A stretch of 42,763 nt of DNA, taken from the NCBI RefSeq assembly GCF_001613005.1, contig NZ_BDBN01000085.1:1-42763 (forward strand), given 5' to 3'. The DNA comes from Nocardia nova NBRC 15556 (GTDB taxonomy: Bacteria; Actinomycetota; Actinomycetes; Mycobacteriales; Mycobacteriaceae). Numbering within the stretch: position 1 is the stretch's first letter; each line of letters opens with the position of its first letter. Shown here piece after piece: positions 35,082-42,578 of the stretch. Below the pieces are notes generated by a model that had not been told where the DNA came from, did not search any database, and was given only the letters and a program-made list of their open reading frames with translations. The translations under genes were made by a program, and so were the position numbers.

Positions 35082-35552
35082 ATGCGCGTATACCTGGGTG
35101 CCGACCATGCCGGCTTCGAATTGAAGAACCAAGTGAAGGATCATCTGACGCAGGCCGGTCACGACGTGGTCGACTGCGGAGCCCACGAGTACGACGCCGT
35201 CGACGACTACCCGGCCTTCTGCATCGACGCCGCCCGTCGCGTCGTCGCCGACCCGGGCAGCCTCGGCATCGTGTTCGGTGGCAGCGGTAACGGCGAGCAG
35301 ATCGCCGCGAACAAGGTTCCGGGCGCGCGTTGTGCGCTGGCCTGGAGCGTGGAGACCGCGAAACTGGCTCGTGAGCACAACAATGCGCAGCTCATGGGCA
35401 TCGGCGGCCGGATGCACAGCACCGAGGAGGCCTTCGCGATCATCGATGCGTTCCTGGCGACGCCGTGGTCGGACGAGGCGCGGCATCAGCGGCGCATCGA
35501 CATCATCGCCGAATACGAGAAGACCGGTCAGCCGCCGGCGGTGCAGAGCTAG
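35082..35552 (+). CDS. rpiB: ribose-5-phosphate isomerase B
   Basis: Interconverts ribose 5-phosphate and ribulose 5-phosphate in the pentose phosphate pathway. The 156 residues begin MRVYLGADHAGFELK with the phosphate-binding Asp8/His9. They include the GGSGNGEQIAANK loop with Glu72, which acts as the catalytic base in actinobacterial RpiB in place of the Cys of E. coli, and EHNNAQLMGIGGRM. It precedes a Nei-like glycosylase gene as in M. tuberculosis (Rv2465c-Rv2464c). The start at 35082 begins exactly with the conserved strand; an upstream GTG at 35046 is not supported. Confidence 0.95.
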   Translation: MRVYLGADHAGFELKNQVKDHLTQAGHDVVDCGAHEYDAVDDYPAFCIDAARRVVADPGSLGIVFGGSGNGEQIAANKVPGARCALAWSVETAKLAREHNNAQLMGIGGRMHSTEEAFAIIDAFLATPWSDEARHQRRIDIIAEYEKTGQPPAVQS

Positions 35553-35564
35553 CAGGTACCGAAC

Positions 35565-35590
35565 CGGGCCGGGCGGCGCCGTCCGGCCCG
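35565..35590 (+). terminator. hairpin after rpiB
   Basis: 10-bp stem (35565-35574 with 35581-35590, one G-U), 6-base loop, 12 bases after the stop. Confidence 0.6.
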
Positions 35591-35630
35591 TCCGGCCGCG
35601 GGCCGGTGGGAGTGGAACGGAATTCGGTCG

Positions 35631-36446
35631 ATGCCTGAGGGGCATACGCTGCATCGCCTGGCGAAGTTGCATCAGCAGCGTTTCGCGGGCGGTGTCGTGC
35701 GGGTATCCAGTCCGCAGGGGCGCTTCGCCGACGGTGCCGCCCTGGTCGACGGAGCCACGCTGACCAAGGCCGAGGCGTGGGGTAAACACCTTCTGCACCA
35801 TTACGATTCGGGCCTGGTGGTCCATGTGCACCTCGGTCTCTACGGCACCTTCACCGAATCGCCCGCGCCCCTGAGCGACCCGGTCGGCCAGGTGCGGATG
35901 CGGATGATCGGCGCCGGGAAGTCGGCGACCACGCTGTACGGGACCGATCTGCGCGGGCCGACCGCGTGCGAGGTCCTGCACGGACCGGAAGTCGACGTCC
36001 TCACCGCCCGGCTCGGGCCGGATCCGCTGCGGCGCGATGCCGATCCCGATCGGGCGGCGCAGCGGATCCGCCGCTCGAACCGGTCGATCGCGGCGCTGCT
36101 GATGGATCAGTCGATGGTGGCGGGCGTGGGCAATGTCTACCGCGCGGAAGTGCTCTTCCGGCACGGCATGTCACCGCAACGCCCCGGCCGCGCGATCACG
36201 GCCGGGGAGTGGGAGGCGCTGTGGGCGGACCTGGTCGCGCTGATGAAGGTCGGCGTGCGCCGGGGCGCCATCGTGGTGGTGCGCCCCGAACACGACCGCG
36301 GCGCGCCGTCCTATGCGGTCGGCAAACCCCGCACCTACGTCTATCGGCGTGCCGGAGAGCCCTGCCGGATCTGTGGAACCACCGTCGCCCATGCCGTGCT
36401 CGAGGGGCGAAACCTGTTCTGGTGCCCCACCTGTCAGCCGGACTGA
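35631..36446 (+). CDS. nei2: DNA glycosylase/AP lyase of the Fpg/Nei family (Nei2)
   Basis: Base-excision repair enzyme of 271 residues. It starts MPEGHTLHRLA: Pro2 is the Schiff-base nucleophile after Met removal and Glu3 the acid partner. A Lys in AEAWGKHLL (about 52) matches the beta-hairpin Lys. The helix-two-turn-helix segment MDQSMVAGVGNVYRAEVLFRHGMSP is split near 170-195. The C-terminal zinc finger CRIC...CPTC is complete. Homologues remove oxidised pyrimidines. Its 3' end overlaps the convergent glycosyltransferase by 13 bases. Function secure; the choice of Nei2 over Nei1 rests on synteny with Rv2464c. Confidence 0.92.
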   Translation: MPEGHTLHRLAKLHQQRFAGGVVRVSSPQGRFADGAALVDGATLTKAEAWGKHLLHHYDSGLVVHVHLGLYGTFTESPAPLSDPVGQVRMRMIGAGKSATTLYGTDLRGPTACEVLHGPEVDVLTARLGPDPLRRDADPDRAAQRIRRSNRSIAALLMDQSMVAGVGNVYRAEVLFRHGMSPQRPGRAITAGEWEALWADLVALMKVGVRRGAIVVVRPEHDRGAPSYAVGKPRTYVYRRAGEPCRICGTTVAHAVLEGRNLFWCPTCQPD

Positions 36447-37732
36447 GCAGCCGGTATCGCTGGGGCGCGGCGCCGGAGCAGACGCGTGAGCGCGAGTCCG
36501 AGCAGCGCGACGGCGACGAGGACGTAGGTATTGCCCAGCAGGTGCTGCCACCAATTCCAGTCGAGCTCCCGGTCCCCGCCGCCCGGCACCAGCACCTGTC
36601 CGATCAGGAACGGGGCGGTGACGGCGGCGATCGCGCCGGCCACCGCCACCGCGGATCTGCTCGCGGACCACAGGGCGGCGGTCACCAGTGCGGGCGCCAC
36701 CCAGACCCAGTGATGGGTCCACGAGACCGGCGAAACCAGTAGCAGCACTGCGGCATTCAGCAGCAGGGCCGCGACCGAGAATTTCGTGATCGCGGGGGCA
36801 TTCCCGGATGCGAGCGGGCCGGTGTCGGCGGTGCGCTCGGCGCGCAGGAGCAGGTGCATCGCGACCGCGCCGGCGGCGACGACGGCGAGCCCGAGTCCGA
36901 GCCAAACCGCCACGGCCGCGGATTCGGGCAGGCCGAGTCGATAGATCATGCCCTTGAGGGACTGGTTACCGGCGTAGTAGGGCGCGCCGATGCGCCCGGT
37001 TTCGACGATCGCGTGCAGCCAGTACTGCGTGGACGTCCGCGGGAACAGCACGAATCCGGCGAGCACCACTCCCGCGGCGGTCGCCACCGCCGTTCCCGCC
37101 GCCTTCCAGTCCCGGCGGATCAGCAGATACAGCACGAAGGCCGCCGGAGTCAGTTTCGTGACGGCCGCGATGCCGATCAGCACTCCTCGGGGCCAGCGGG
37201 GTTTCACGGTCAGGCAGTCCAGCGCCACCGCGGCCATCAGGATGATGTTGATCTGCCCGAACCACAGCGTCGTGTGCACCGGTTCGAGCGCCGCCATCGC
37301 GATGACGACGGGAGTGGTCAGGGTTGCTTTCGACCGGGGGCTGAGATCGGGCCGGATCCGGGAGAGCACGAGCCAGACGGTCACCGACAGACAGGCCAGC
37401 GAACTGGCCGTCACCGCGATCTCCGCCAGCCAGAGCGGCATCACGGCCAGTGGCGCCATCAGTACCGCCGCCGACGGGGGATAGGTGAACGGCAGGTCGG
37501 TATGGCCGGCCACCGGGAGCGGCGGACCGTACAGTGCGCCGCGGTGCAACCAGGCCAGGGTGTCGACCCGATAGACCTGCAGATCGAGGAAACCGTGCAG
37601 CGCCGAGATGAGCAGGGCGGCCGACACCGAGAGCAGAATTCCGATCACGATCGGAATGCGGGGGAAATATCTCGTGTCGTCCGAATGCTGGTGGCGGAGC
37701 AGCTGGCGCCGCTCCGTCCGCACCGTGATCAT
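36434..37732 (-). CDS. GT87-type polyprenol-phosphate-mannose-dependent glycosyltransferase
   Basis: Polytopic GT-C glycosyltransferase of 432 residues with about ten transmembrane helices. The first extracytoplasmic loop after helix 1 contains LDLQVYRVDTLAWLHRG, with the Asp expected for catalysis, and TDLPFTYPPSAAVL, both typical of alpha-1,2-mannosyltransferases acting on PIM/LM/LAM in mycobacteria (PimE, Rv2181). It should use polyprenol-phosphate mannose on the outer face of the membrane. Its ATG overlaps the stop of the Aur1-like PAP2 gene as ATGA, so the two are translationally coupled. Acceptor unknown. Confidence 0.85.
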   Translation of the reverse strand: MITVRTERRQLLRHQHSDDTRYFPRIPIVIGILLSVSAALLISALHGFLDLQVYRVDTLAWLHRGALYGPPLPVAGHTDLPFTYPPSAAVLMAPLAVMPLWLAEIAVTASSLACLSVTVWLVLSRIRPDLSPRSKATLTTPVVIAMAALEPVHTTLWFGQINIILMAAVALDCLTVKPRWPRGVLIGIAAVTKLTPAAFVLYLLIRRDWKAAGTAVATAAGVVLAGFVLFPRTSTQYWLHAIVETGRIGAPYYAGNQSLKGMIYRLGLPESAAVAVWLGLGLAVVAAGAVAMHLLLRAERTADTGPLASGNAPAITKFSVAALLLNAAVLLLVSPVSWTHHWVWVAPALVTAALWSASRSAVAVAGAIAAVTAPFLIGQVLVPGGGDRELDWNWWQHLLGNTYVLVAVALLGLALTRLLRRRAPAIPAAQSG

Positions 37733-39057
37733 GAAGCTGAGACCGACCTTTCGATGTTCGCCGTTCGGCGCTCGGGCGCGGCGAACCACGTCGTGTAGAA
37801 GAGGGAGATCACGGCGGCCAGCGCGGCCAGGACGGCGAGTCCGGACGGCAGCGGGTGGGCGGCCATGATCTCCGCGAGGAAACGATAGGACAGCAGCAGC
37901 CCCGCGAAAACCCCGGCGCCGAGCGTCACCATCCGGATCCGGTGGCCGTCCCAGCCGCGTTCGGGTTCGCGCAGTGCGGATTCCACGGTCAGGCACAGGA
38001 CCGCCCCCGCCACGAGATCGCAGCCGTAGTGGTAGCCGAAGCCCAGCGTCGCCAGCAGCGTGCACACCAGCCACACCGCCCCGCCCCAGCGCAGCCACCG
38101 CGGCCCGGAGCGGGAATGAACGAACAGCGCTGTGGCCCAAGCGGTGTGCATCGACGGCATGCAGTTGCGAGCGGTGGCGGAATCGAAGAGCATCGGCGCC
38201 GGGGTGCCGGATATCGTCGGCACCGTATGCGGCCAGTCGCCGATCTGCAGGCCGTGGCCCAGTGGACCGTAGGCGAAGACCGGGCCGACCACGGGAAACA
38301 GTACGTAGACGAGCGGCCCGACGATGCCCAGTGCCAGGAATGTGAGCAGCAGGTTGTGCCGCGGCCACGGCCTCGTCGTCACGTGGCGCAGCTGCCAGAC
38401 CGCGACCACCACGGCCGCCGCCGGCAATTGGATGTACACCGCGTGCAATACATTCGACGGAATCGGGCCCGCGGCGTCGAGCAGGCTGCCCACCGCCCAC
38501 GCCGGATCTCCCAGTGCCCGATCGGCATACTGCACGTACTGATCCAGTACGCGGGGACCGGCGGAAATGCTCACCAGCAGCCAGGTATCGGCGAGCTTCG
38601 AGGCCATGATCAGCAACACGCCGAAGGCGATGGCGCGCAGGGCGATCCGCCGTGGCCGGCCATGCCACCGGGCGACGGTCAGTGCCAGCGCGGTCAAGAC
38701 GAGCGTGGGTCCGGTTCCGATGGAAAGGTGCCAGCCGCACAGCGCCTGCACGCCGAGTACAAGCAGGTCCAGCACCGCCGCCGAGGCGAGGCTGACGACC
38801 CGGATGCGCGCGGGCACACCGACACAGGCCAGGCCCAGCCCCGCCCAGGAGACGAACGCCGACTGCGGATCGGCCGCGTAATCGGCGAGGAGACTACGAA
38901 AGGGCCCGAGGGCGCCGTGGTCGGATGCCCACACCTGGGCGATGGTGAGCAGGGCCACAGCGGCGGCGAATGCGGCAGCGGCCCGTAGTCGGGGCTTTTT
39001 CCCACCCCCGGATAACGACGACGAGGGAACTACCCTCGCCTCGTGGTCGATCAACAC
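37729..39057 (-). CDS. PAP2 family membrane protein, Aur1/inositolphosphotransferase type
   Basis: Membrane protein of 442 residues with roughly ten hydrophobic segments. The phosphatase motifs are C2 in CMPSMHTAWATAL and C3 in FGYHYGCDLVAGA; the pattern fits the Aur1/Ipt1-like PAP2_3 subgroup, which transfers phospho-head groups between lipids in place of simple hydrolysis. The classical C1 KxxxxxxRP is not seen. Start is uncertain: the GTG at 39057 lies 7 bases after a TTATCG -10-like sequence and would be leaderless; a TTG at 39075 is the alternative. It is coupled to the downstream mannosyltransferase, suggesting shared glycolipid assembly. Confidence 0.8.
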   Translation of the reverse strand: MLIDHEARVVPSSSLSGGGKKPRLRAAAAFAAAVALLTIAQVWASDHGALGPFRSLLADYAADPQSAFVSWAGLGLACVGVPARIRVVSLASAAVLDLLVLGVQALCGWHLSIGTGPTLVLTALALTVARWHGRPRRIALRAIAFGVLLIMASKLADTWLLVSISAGPRVLDQYVQYADRALGDPAWAVGSLLDAAGPIPSNVLHAVYIQLPAAAVVVAVWQLRHVTTRPWPRHNLLLTFLALGIVGPLVYVLFPVVGPVFAYGPLGHGLQIGDWPHTVPTISGTPAPMLFDSATARNCMPSMHTAWATALFVHSRSGPRWLRWGGAVWLVCTLLATLGFGYHYGCDLVAGAVLCLTVESALREPERGWDGHRIRMVTLGAGVFAGLLLSYRFLAEIMAAHPLPSGLAVLAALAAVISLFYTTWFAAPERRTANIERSVSAS

Positions 39058-39093
39058 TGAAGATCGATAACACAACGTAAACGGAGGCGCAAG

Positions 39094-39108
39094 TTCCGGT
39101 TACCGGAA
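39094..39108 (-). terminator. short hairpin after the glycine-rich protein gene
   Basis: TTCCGG-TTA-CCGGAA, 6-bp stem, directly beyond the minus-strand stop at 39111. Confidence 0.45.
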
Positions 39109-39110
39109 AG

Positions 39111-39983
39111 CTAAAAACCTCCGTCGAATCCGCCGAAGTCGCCCCCGTCGAAGCCACCCCCGCCGTCGAAGAAGCCGCCCCCATCGAAGCCGCCGCCGTC
39201 GTACCCGCCGCCCTGGTCGTAGCCGCCGCCGTCGTATCCGGCGGTGTCGTATCCGCCCTGGTCACCGCCGTCGAAGCCTTGCCCGGGATCCTGACCGGCG
39301 TCCTGCCCCGCGTCGAATCCGGCGTCATACCCTTCGCCGTAACCGTTTTCGAAGCCGGCCGCGCCGTAACCGACGCCGTGCATGCCGCCGAACAGCGCGT
39401 CGAACAGCAGCACCGAGCCCACGCCCCAGGCACCGGCCACCAGTGCGGTCTTCCACCACGGCTCGGAGTACCAGCCGGCCGGCACCGGACGACCGGCGAC
39501 CCGGCCGCCCGGGTAGTAGTTCGGAGTTTGCGGGGAGGGTGTGGGCGATGCCTCGATGCGGCGGCCGTCGAAGTCGACGGTGCGGTCCTCGGTGACGCGT
39601 CCGGCGGACCGCTGCCCGTCCAGTTCGGGGACCGGTGGGCCGGGGTCGAGATTCATCGCGGTCCGCGCCGCGCGCACGTAGTACAGGCCCTCGATCGCGG
39701 TTTCCTTGGCCAGCCGCGCCTGGGTGACGGTGGTGGCCTGATCGATCTGCGAGCCGGCGGCGTTGAGCCGTTCACCCGCATCCGCGAGCGCCTGCTTGGA
39801 GGCCTGATCGGTCCCCGTGAGGTTGTAGACCTGGCCGCCGAGGCGTTCGGTCAACCGGCGGGCGTCGGCCTTCGCGTCGGCGAGTTGGTTGTTCTCCCGG
39901 GTGCGTTGGTTCGAACGCCCCGCGACCGCCATCGCGACGAACGCGATCAGCACGACGACCAGAAGAATCAGCAGGAGCCACAC
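39111..39983 (-). CDS. DUF1542-like membrane protein with Gly/Asp/Tyr/Phe-rich tail
   Basis: Membrane protein of 290 residues. A transmembrane helix at 1-20 is followed by a helical, coiled-coil-like segment (about 30-110) with charged Arg/Gln/Glu. Next come a proline-rich linker and a second hydrophobic helix (about 175-198). A 90-residue low-complexity tail is built of GGGYD, GGGFD and DAGQD units. Actinobacterial proteins with this layout are often labelled DUF1542. The tail is likely disordered or adhesive, possibly extracellular; no enzyme motif is seen. GTG start without a clear ribosome site. It sits between the diguanylate cyclase and the PAP2/GT87 pair on the same strand. Confidence 0.75.
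   Translation of the reverse strand: MWLLLILLVVVLIAFVAMAVAGRSNQRTRENNQLADAKADARRLTERLGGQVYNLTGTDQASKQALADAGERLNAAGSQIDQATTVTQARLAKETAIEGLYYVRAARTAMNLDPGPPVPELDGQRSAGRVTEDRTVDFDGRRIEASPTPSPQTPNYYPGGRVAGRPVPAGWYSEPWWKTALVAGAWGVGSVLLFDALFGGMHGVGYGAAGFENGYGEGYDAGFDAGQDAGQDPGQGFDGGDQGGYDTAGYDGGGYDQGGGYDGGGFDGGGFFDGGGGFDGGDFGGFDGGF
39115..39330 (-). repeat. in-gene tandem degenerate repeat encoding Gly-rich tail
   Basis: Imperfect 12-18-base units (GCCGCCGTCGTAxCC and variants on the plus strand) encode GGGYD/GGGFD. Such tracts are prone to slippage, so length may vary among strains. Confidence 0.7.
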
Positions 39984-40025
39984 ATCGACCAGGGTACGCG
40001 TAGACGGTTTGCCCGAGGCTTGCTC

Positions 40026-41030
40026 TCAGCCTGCGACGGCTGCGTCGTAGTCGAGTCGGGCGGCGCCGTAACCGCCCGGCTCGCCGTCGGAATCGCTCAG
40101 TTCGGACAGTGCGAACTGCCGCTTGCCGGCCGTCTTGGCCGAGTACATCGCCCGGTCCGCGCTGCGCAGCAGATCGGAGAAGTCGCACGGACGTCCGGGC
40201 GGGGAGAACGCCGTGCCGACGCTCGCGGACACCGGCACCGGCCCGGCATCGGTCGGCACCGGATCGTGCAGGGCGGTCAGCACGCGCATCGCCACCTCGG
40301 CGAGCGTATTGCGGCGGGCGGGCAGGGCGATGACGAATTCGTCGCCGCCGTAGCGGCATACGACCGTTTCGTCCGGGCAGGCCGCCCGCAGCCGCCGCGA
40401 GATCTCCACCAGCACCTCGTCGCCGACGGAATGGCCGTAGCCGTCGTTGATCTGCTTGAAATCGTCCAGATCGATCAGCAGCAAGCCGACACCGCGGGTG
40501 TGGTCGGTGGCCATCAGCCGCACCCGCTCCTGCAGCAGGGAGCGGTTGGCGAGGTCGGTGAGCGCGTCGTGCGTCGCCTCGTGCCGCAGCCGGTCCTGCA
40601 GCGCGGCGATCTCCTGCACTCGCACCGAAACCGCCGCCGTCAGATTCCGCTCCTGCTGGGCCAGGGCGCGCTGCTGCAGGGCCTCGGCATAGCTGTCGAT
40701 GGCATGGCTGGCCACGAACGGCCACCGGGTCGCCACCAGGGAGCCGGAATCACCCGGCGCGAAGCCCAGCAGCGCTCTGGTGGCAGGAGCGAGCATGCGG
40801 GTGCGGTCGAGGGGCGCCTCGGCCAGCCGTCGCCCGATCGCGCGGGCGGCGGATACCGGAAACGGTTCGGACTGTGCAAGATTCAACAATTCGTCGACGA
40901 TGGCCGCGAACACCTGCTCGAGGTGTTCCGGACCGACTGTCAGCCCGCTGCCGGGATAGACGGCACGAACCCAGTCCCGTGTCGTCGCCGCCACGATGGC
41001 GGCGGTCTGCGTGTCGAGTTCGGCAGGCAT
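40026..41030 (-). CDS. GGDEF-domain diguanylate cyclase
   Basis: Makes cyclic di-GMP from two GTP. The 334 residues have an all-helical N-terminal sensor-like part (1-150) with no transmembrane segment, then the GGDEF domain (about 150-315). Seen: HDALTDLANRSLL, LIDLDDFKQINDGYGHSVGDEVL and the intact YGGDEF at 227-232, so it should be active. The I-site RxxD that gives product inhibition would fall at 219-222, which reads PDET; feedback inhibition is probably absent. ATG with GAGGTG 7 bases upstream. A possible 138-base leader holds a small GTG-initiated ORF ending just before the ribosome site. Confidence 0.92.
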   Translation of the reverse strand: MPAELDTQTAAIVAATTRDWVRAVYPGSGLTVGPEHLEQVFAAIVDELLNLAQSEPFPVSAARAIGRRLAEAPLDRTRMLAPATRALLGFAPGDSGSLVATRWPFVASHAIDSYAEALQQRALAQQERNLTAAVSVRVQEIAALQDRLRHEATHDALTDLANRSLLQERVRLMATDHTRGVGLLLIDLDDFKQINDGYGHSVGDEVLVEISRRLRAACPDETVVCRYGGDEFVIALPARRNTLAEVAMRVLTALHDPVPTDAGPVPVSASVGTAFSPPGRPCDFSDLLRSADRAMYSAKTAGKRQFALSELSDSDGEPGGYGAARLDYDAAVAG

Positions 41031-41036
41031 CGCCGA

Positions 41037-41138
41037 TCACCTCGCGCAGACGTCGTCGACGCCGGCGCTCCGGCCGGTCACGCCCTCCGGAACGCGCTCA
41101 CTGCTTCGCGGTCGAGTACACCTTCGGCGCACGCTCAC
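41037..41138 (-). CDS. possible 33-residue leader ORF of the diguanylate cyclase
   Basis: Minus-strand ORF from GTG (41138, or 41132 with AAGGGGG 8 bases upstream) to a TGA that overlaps the GAGGTGA ribosome site of the cyclase gene. It contains two Cys and many Arg. The stop lying inside the next ribosome site would permit translational coupling. Composition alone does not prove it is coding. Confidence 0.25.
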   Translation of the reverse strand: MSVRRRCTRPRSSERVPEGVTGRSAGVDDVCAR

Positions 41139-41174
41139 CGCCCCCTTTCCAGATACCCCCGTCCGGCAAAAAGG

Positions 41175-41180
41175 ATCCTA
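41175..41180 (-). promoter_or_regulatory. -10-like element of the diguanylate cyclase gene
   Basis: TAGGAT (TAnnnT) on the minus strand in an unusually AT-rich stretch, about 145 bases before the cyclase ATG. Confidence 0.35.
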
Positions 41181-41316
41181 GCAAGCCACTCGGCACCGAA
41201 AAACGCTGTTTTACAACCTGTTCCGATACGTCGCGAATGGCGATCGGCAGTGTGATCGACGCCGGGCCTGCGGCGTTACACCTTGCCCCAGCGTGTCGCG
41301 CCCGGTGTGTTGGCGC

Positions 41317-41340
41317 CGACGTTCACCCGCGGGTGGGCGC
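41317..41340. repeat. palindromic repeat copy 1
   Basis: CGACGTTCACCCG-C-GGGTGGGCGC; a near-identical element lies at 42519-42544 beyond the guanidinium exporter. Core palindrome CACCC/GGGTG. Confidence 0.5.
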
Positions 41341-41730
41341 GTCTTCGCGAATCGTTCTTATCGCAGGCCAGAGGGCTCGACATCGCACCGGATCGAGCGG
41401 CGGCGGCGAGTCGCTGGTGACGAGTATCACAGCGAGCTGGCGAGGTTCGGTCGTGGAGTGAACGTTCGATGCTCCGCCTGCGTGTGGGGGTCGCTGCGGC
41501 ACCGGGTTGTGCCCAGGTGTGGGAACAGGCGGCGGCGGATGGGTGCGCCCGACCGCCGGTGGCGACCTTGCCTTCGGCGGTGACGGCGGTCGTGCCGTAA
41601 ACCGCTCGGAAGGCGTCACCTCGACCGACCGACGCGGTTGCTGTGCAGTCGCTGTGGGCCGGCTGCGGAGGGAGCCGGGAGCGCCGGTGCGCAGTCCGGC
41701 GGACGCGCCGTGCGAAAACCGGGTGCGCGA

Positions 41731-41761
41731 TTGGCATTCCGGAAGTGAAGTTCGGTACAGT
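41731..41761 (+). promoter_or_regulatory. predicted promoter of the tRNA-Gly/tRNA-Pro unit
   Basis: TTGGCA at 41731-41736 (written TTGGCATTCC) and TACAGT at 41756-41761, 19-base spacer, about 48 bases before tRNA-Gly. Confidence 0.45.
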
Positions 41762-41808
41762 CCTACACGCAGACGACATCGTGGCGATCCCATTGGTGTC
41801 GTATGCCT

Positions 41809-41879
<71 letters not shown>

Positions 41880-41958
41880 CCGATGAGGGGATTGTCGGCA
41901 ATCCCCGGCCGCCGGATCCCGTCCATCGGGAGGCGCCAGCGGAGCCGCTGGACGGAAA

Positions 41959-42035
41959 CGGGATGTAGCGCAGCTTGGTAGCGCATCCGCTTTGGGAGCG
42001 GAGGGTCGCAGGTTCAAATCCTGTCATCCCGACCA
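41959..42035 (+). tRNA. tRNA-Pro (anticodon UGG)
   Basis: Acceptor CGGGATG with CATCCCG, anticodon loop TTTGGGA giving UGG, T arm GCAGG-TTCAAAT-CCTGT, discriminator A, CCA encoded at 42033-42035. It lies 79 bases after tRNA-Gly and is probably cotranscribed with it. Confidence 0.97.
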
Positions 42036-42038
42036 CGG

Positions 42039-42064
42039 ACGACCGGGAATTTTCGCCCGGTCGT
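42039..42064 (+). terminator. hairpin after tRNA-Pro
   Basis: 9-bp perfect stem ACGACCGGG/CCCGGTCGT with loop AATTTTCG, starting 4 bases after the tRNA. Confidence 0.65.
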
Positions 42065-42100
42065 GGGCGCTGGAATTGTGAGGCCGCGTTCTGCGGCCGA

Positions 42101-42140
42101 CCGGACGATCGCAACCGTACCCGGACCCCGACAAGACGGT
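42101..42140 (+). promoter_or_regulatory. guanidine-III (ykkC-III) riboswitch
   Basis: Conserved blocks in the order expected of the class: CCGGACGA (42101-42108), CCGTACCCGG (42115-42124), GACAAGACGG (42130-42139). These match, as I recall them, the blocks of the Thermobifida guanidine-III aptamer, with variable bases only in the linkers. The ribosome site GAAGGGA follows at 42147-42153 and the exporter ATG at 42163, so translational control of the guanidinium exporter is expected. A GGCCGC/GCGGCC hairpin (42082-42098) stands directly upstream. Confidence 0.85.
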
Positions 42141-42162
42141 ATTTCCGAAGGGAATGCCGGCT

Positions 42163-42477
42163 ATGGCCTGGATCGTATTGGTGCTGTCCGGAGTCTTCGA
42201 GGCCGTCTGGGCCACCGCGCTGGGGAAATCACACGGCTTCACCCGCATCGTGCCGTCGGTCGTCTTCGCGGCTGCGCTGGTGGCCTCGATGTCGGGTCTC
42301 GCCTATGCGATGCGCACTCTGCCCGTGGGCACCTCCTACGCGGTGTGGGTAGGCATCGGGGCCGCGCTCACCGTGCTGTACGCGATGGTCACCGGGACCG
42401 AACAAGCGTCGCTGGTGAAGATCGCTCTGCTGCTGTTGATCGTTGCGAGCGTCGTGGGATTGAAACTGACCGGATAG
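42163..42477 (+). CDS. gdx: SMR-family guanidinium exporter (Gdx/SugE)
   Basis: Small multidrug resistance family protein of 104 residues with four transmembrane helices, working as a dual-topology dimer that exchanges guanidinium for protons. Seen: MAWIVLVLSGVFEAVWATAL with the essential Glu13 and the Trp that follow in the Gdx subgroup, then YAMRTLPVGTSYAVWVGIGA in helix 3. The second ATG (42163) was chosen because the family starts MAW and the GAAGGGA site is about 10 bases away; the ATG at 42154 directly abuts it. The guanidine-III riboswitch upstream makes guanidinium export, not drug efflux, the best assignment. Confidence 0.93.
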   Translation: MAWIVLVLSGVFEAVWATALGKSHGFTRIVPSVVFAAALVASMSGLAYAMRTLPVGTSYAVWVGIGAALTVLYAMVTGTEQASLVKIALLLLIVASVVGLKLTG

Positions 42478-42504
42478 CCGGTCGAGGATCACCGAACCCG
42501 CCGG

Positions 42505-42563
42505 CGGCGTCCCGGCCGCGACGTTCACCCGGATGGGTGAGCGCTCGCCTGCCGGGACCGCCG
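42505..42563 (+). terminator. large structured element after gdx
   Basis: GTCCCGGC (42509-42516) pairs with GCCGGGAC (42551-42558), extended by CGGC/GCCG after a one-base bulge. The 34-base interior holds the TCACCC-GGAT-GGGTGA hairpin and the palindrome GAGCGCTC. It begins 28 bases after the gdx stop. Confidence 0.55.
42519..42544. repeat. palindromic repeat copy 2
   Basis: CGACGTTCACCCG-GAT-GGGTGAGCGC; apart from the loop it differs from the copy at 41317-41340 by one base. It lies inside the putative gdx terminator. Confidence 0.5.
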
Positions 42564-42578
42564 GTCGGTGGAAGTTAC

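Larger units (their letters stand above)
41139..41808. other. 670-base region without a credible protein gene
   Basis: It contains a -10-like TAGGAT on the minus strand (41180-41175) inside an A-rich patch, probably the cyclase promoter, then a perfect CACCCGCGGGTG palindrome (41324-41335) and the tRNA promoter near 41731-41761. ORFs on both strands have atypical amino-acid composition. An undetected small RNA is possible. Confidence 0.5.

Noticed and set aside
36434..38740. Longer 768-codon version of the glycosyltransferase
   Set aside because: The extra N-terminal part is an alternative frame of the PAP2 gene. The ATG at 37732 overlapping the PAP2 stop is the sensible start.
39115..39330. 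CRISPR-like or satellite repeat
   Set aside because: The short degenerate units stay in frame and encode a Gly/Asp/Tyr tail; there are no spacers.
41276..41779. Protein gene on the minus strand upstream of the tRNAs
   Set aside because: Low-complexity Arg/Ala/Thr-rich translation, no ribosome site, no domain, and it overlaps the predicted tRNA promoter.
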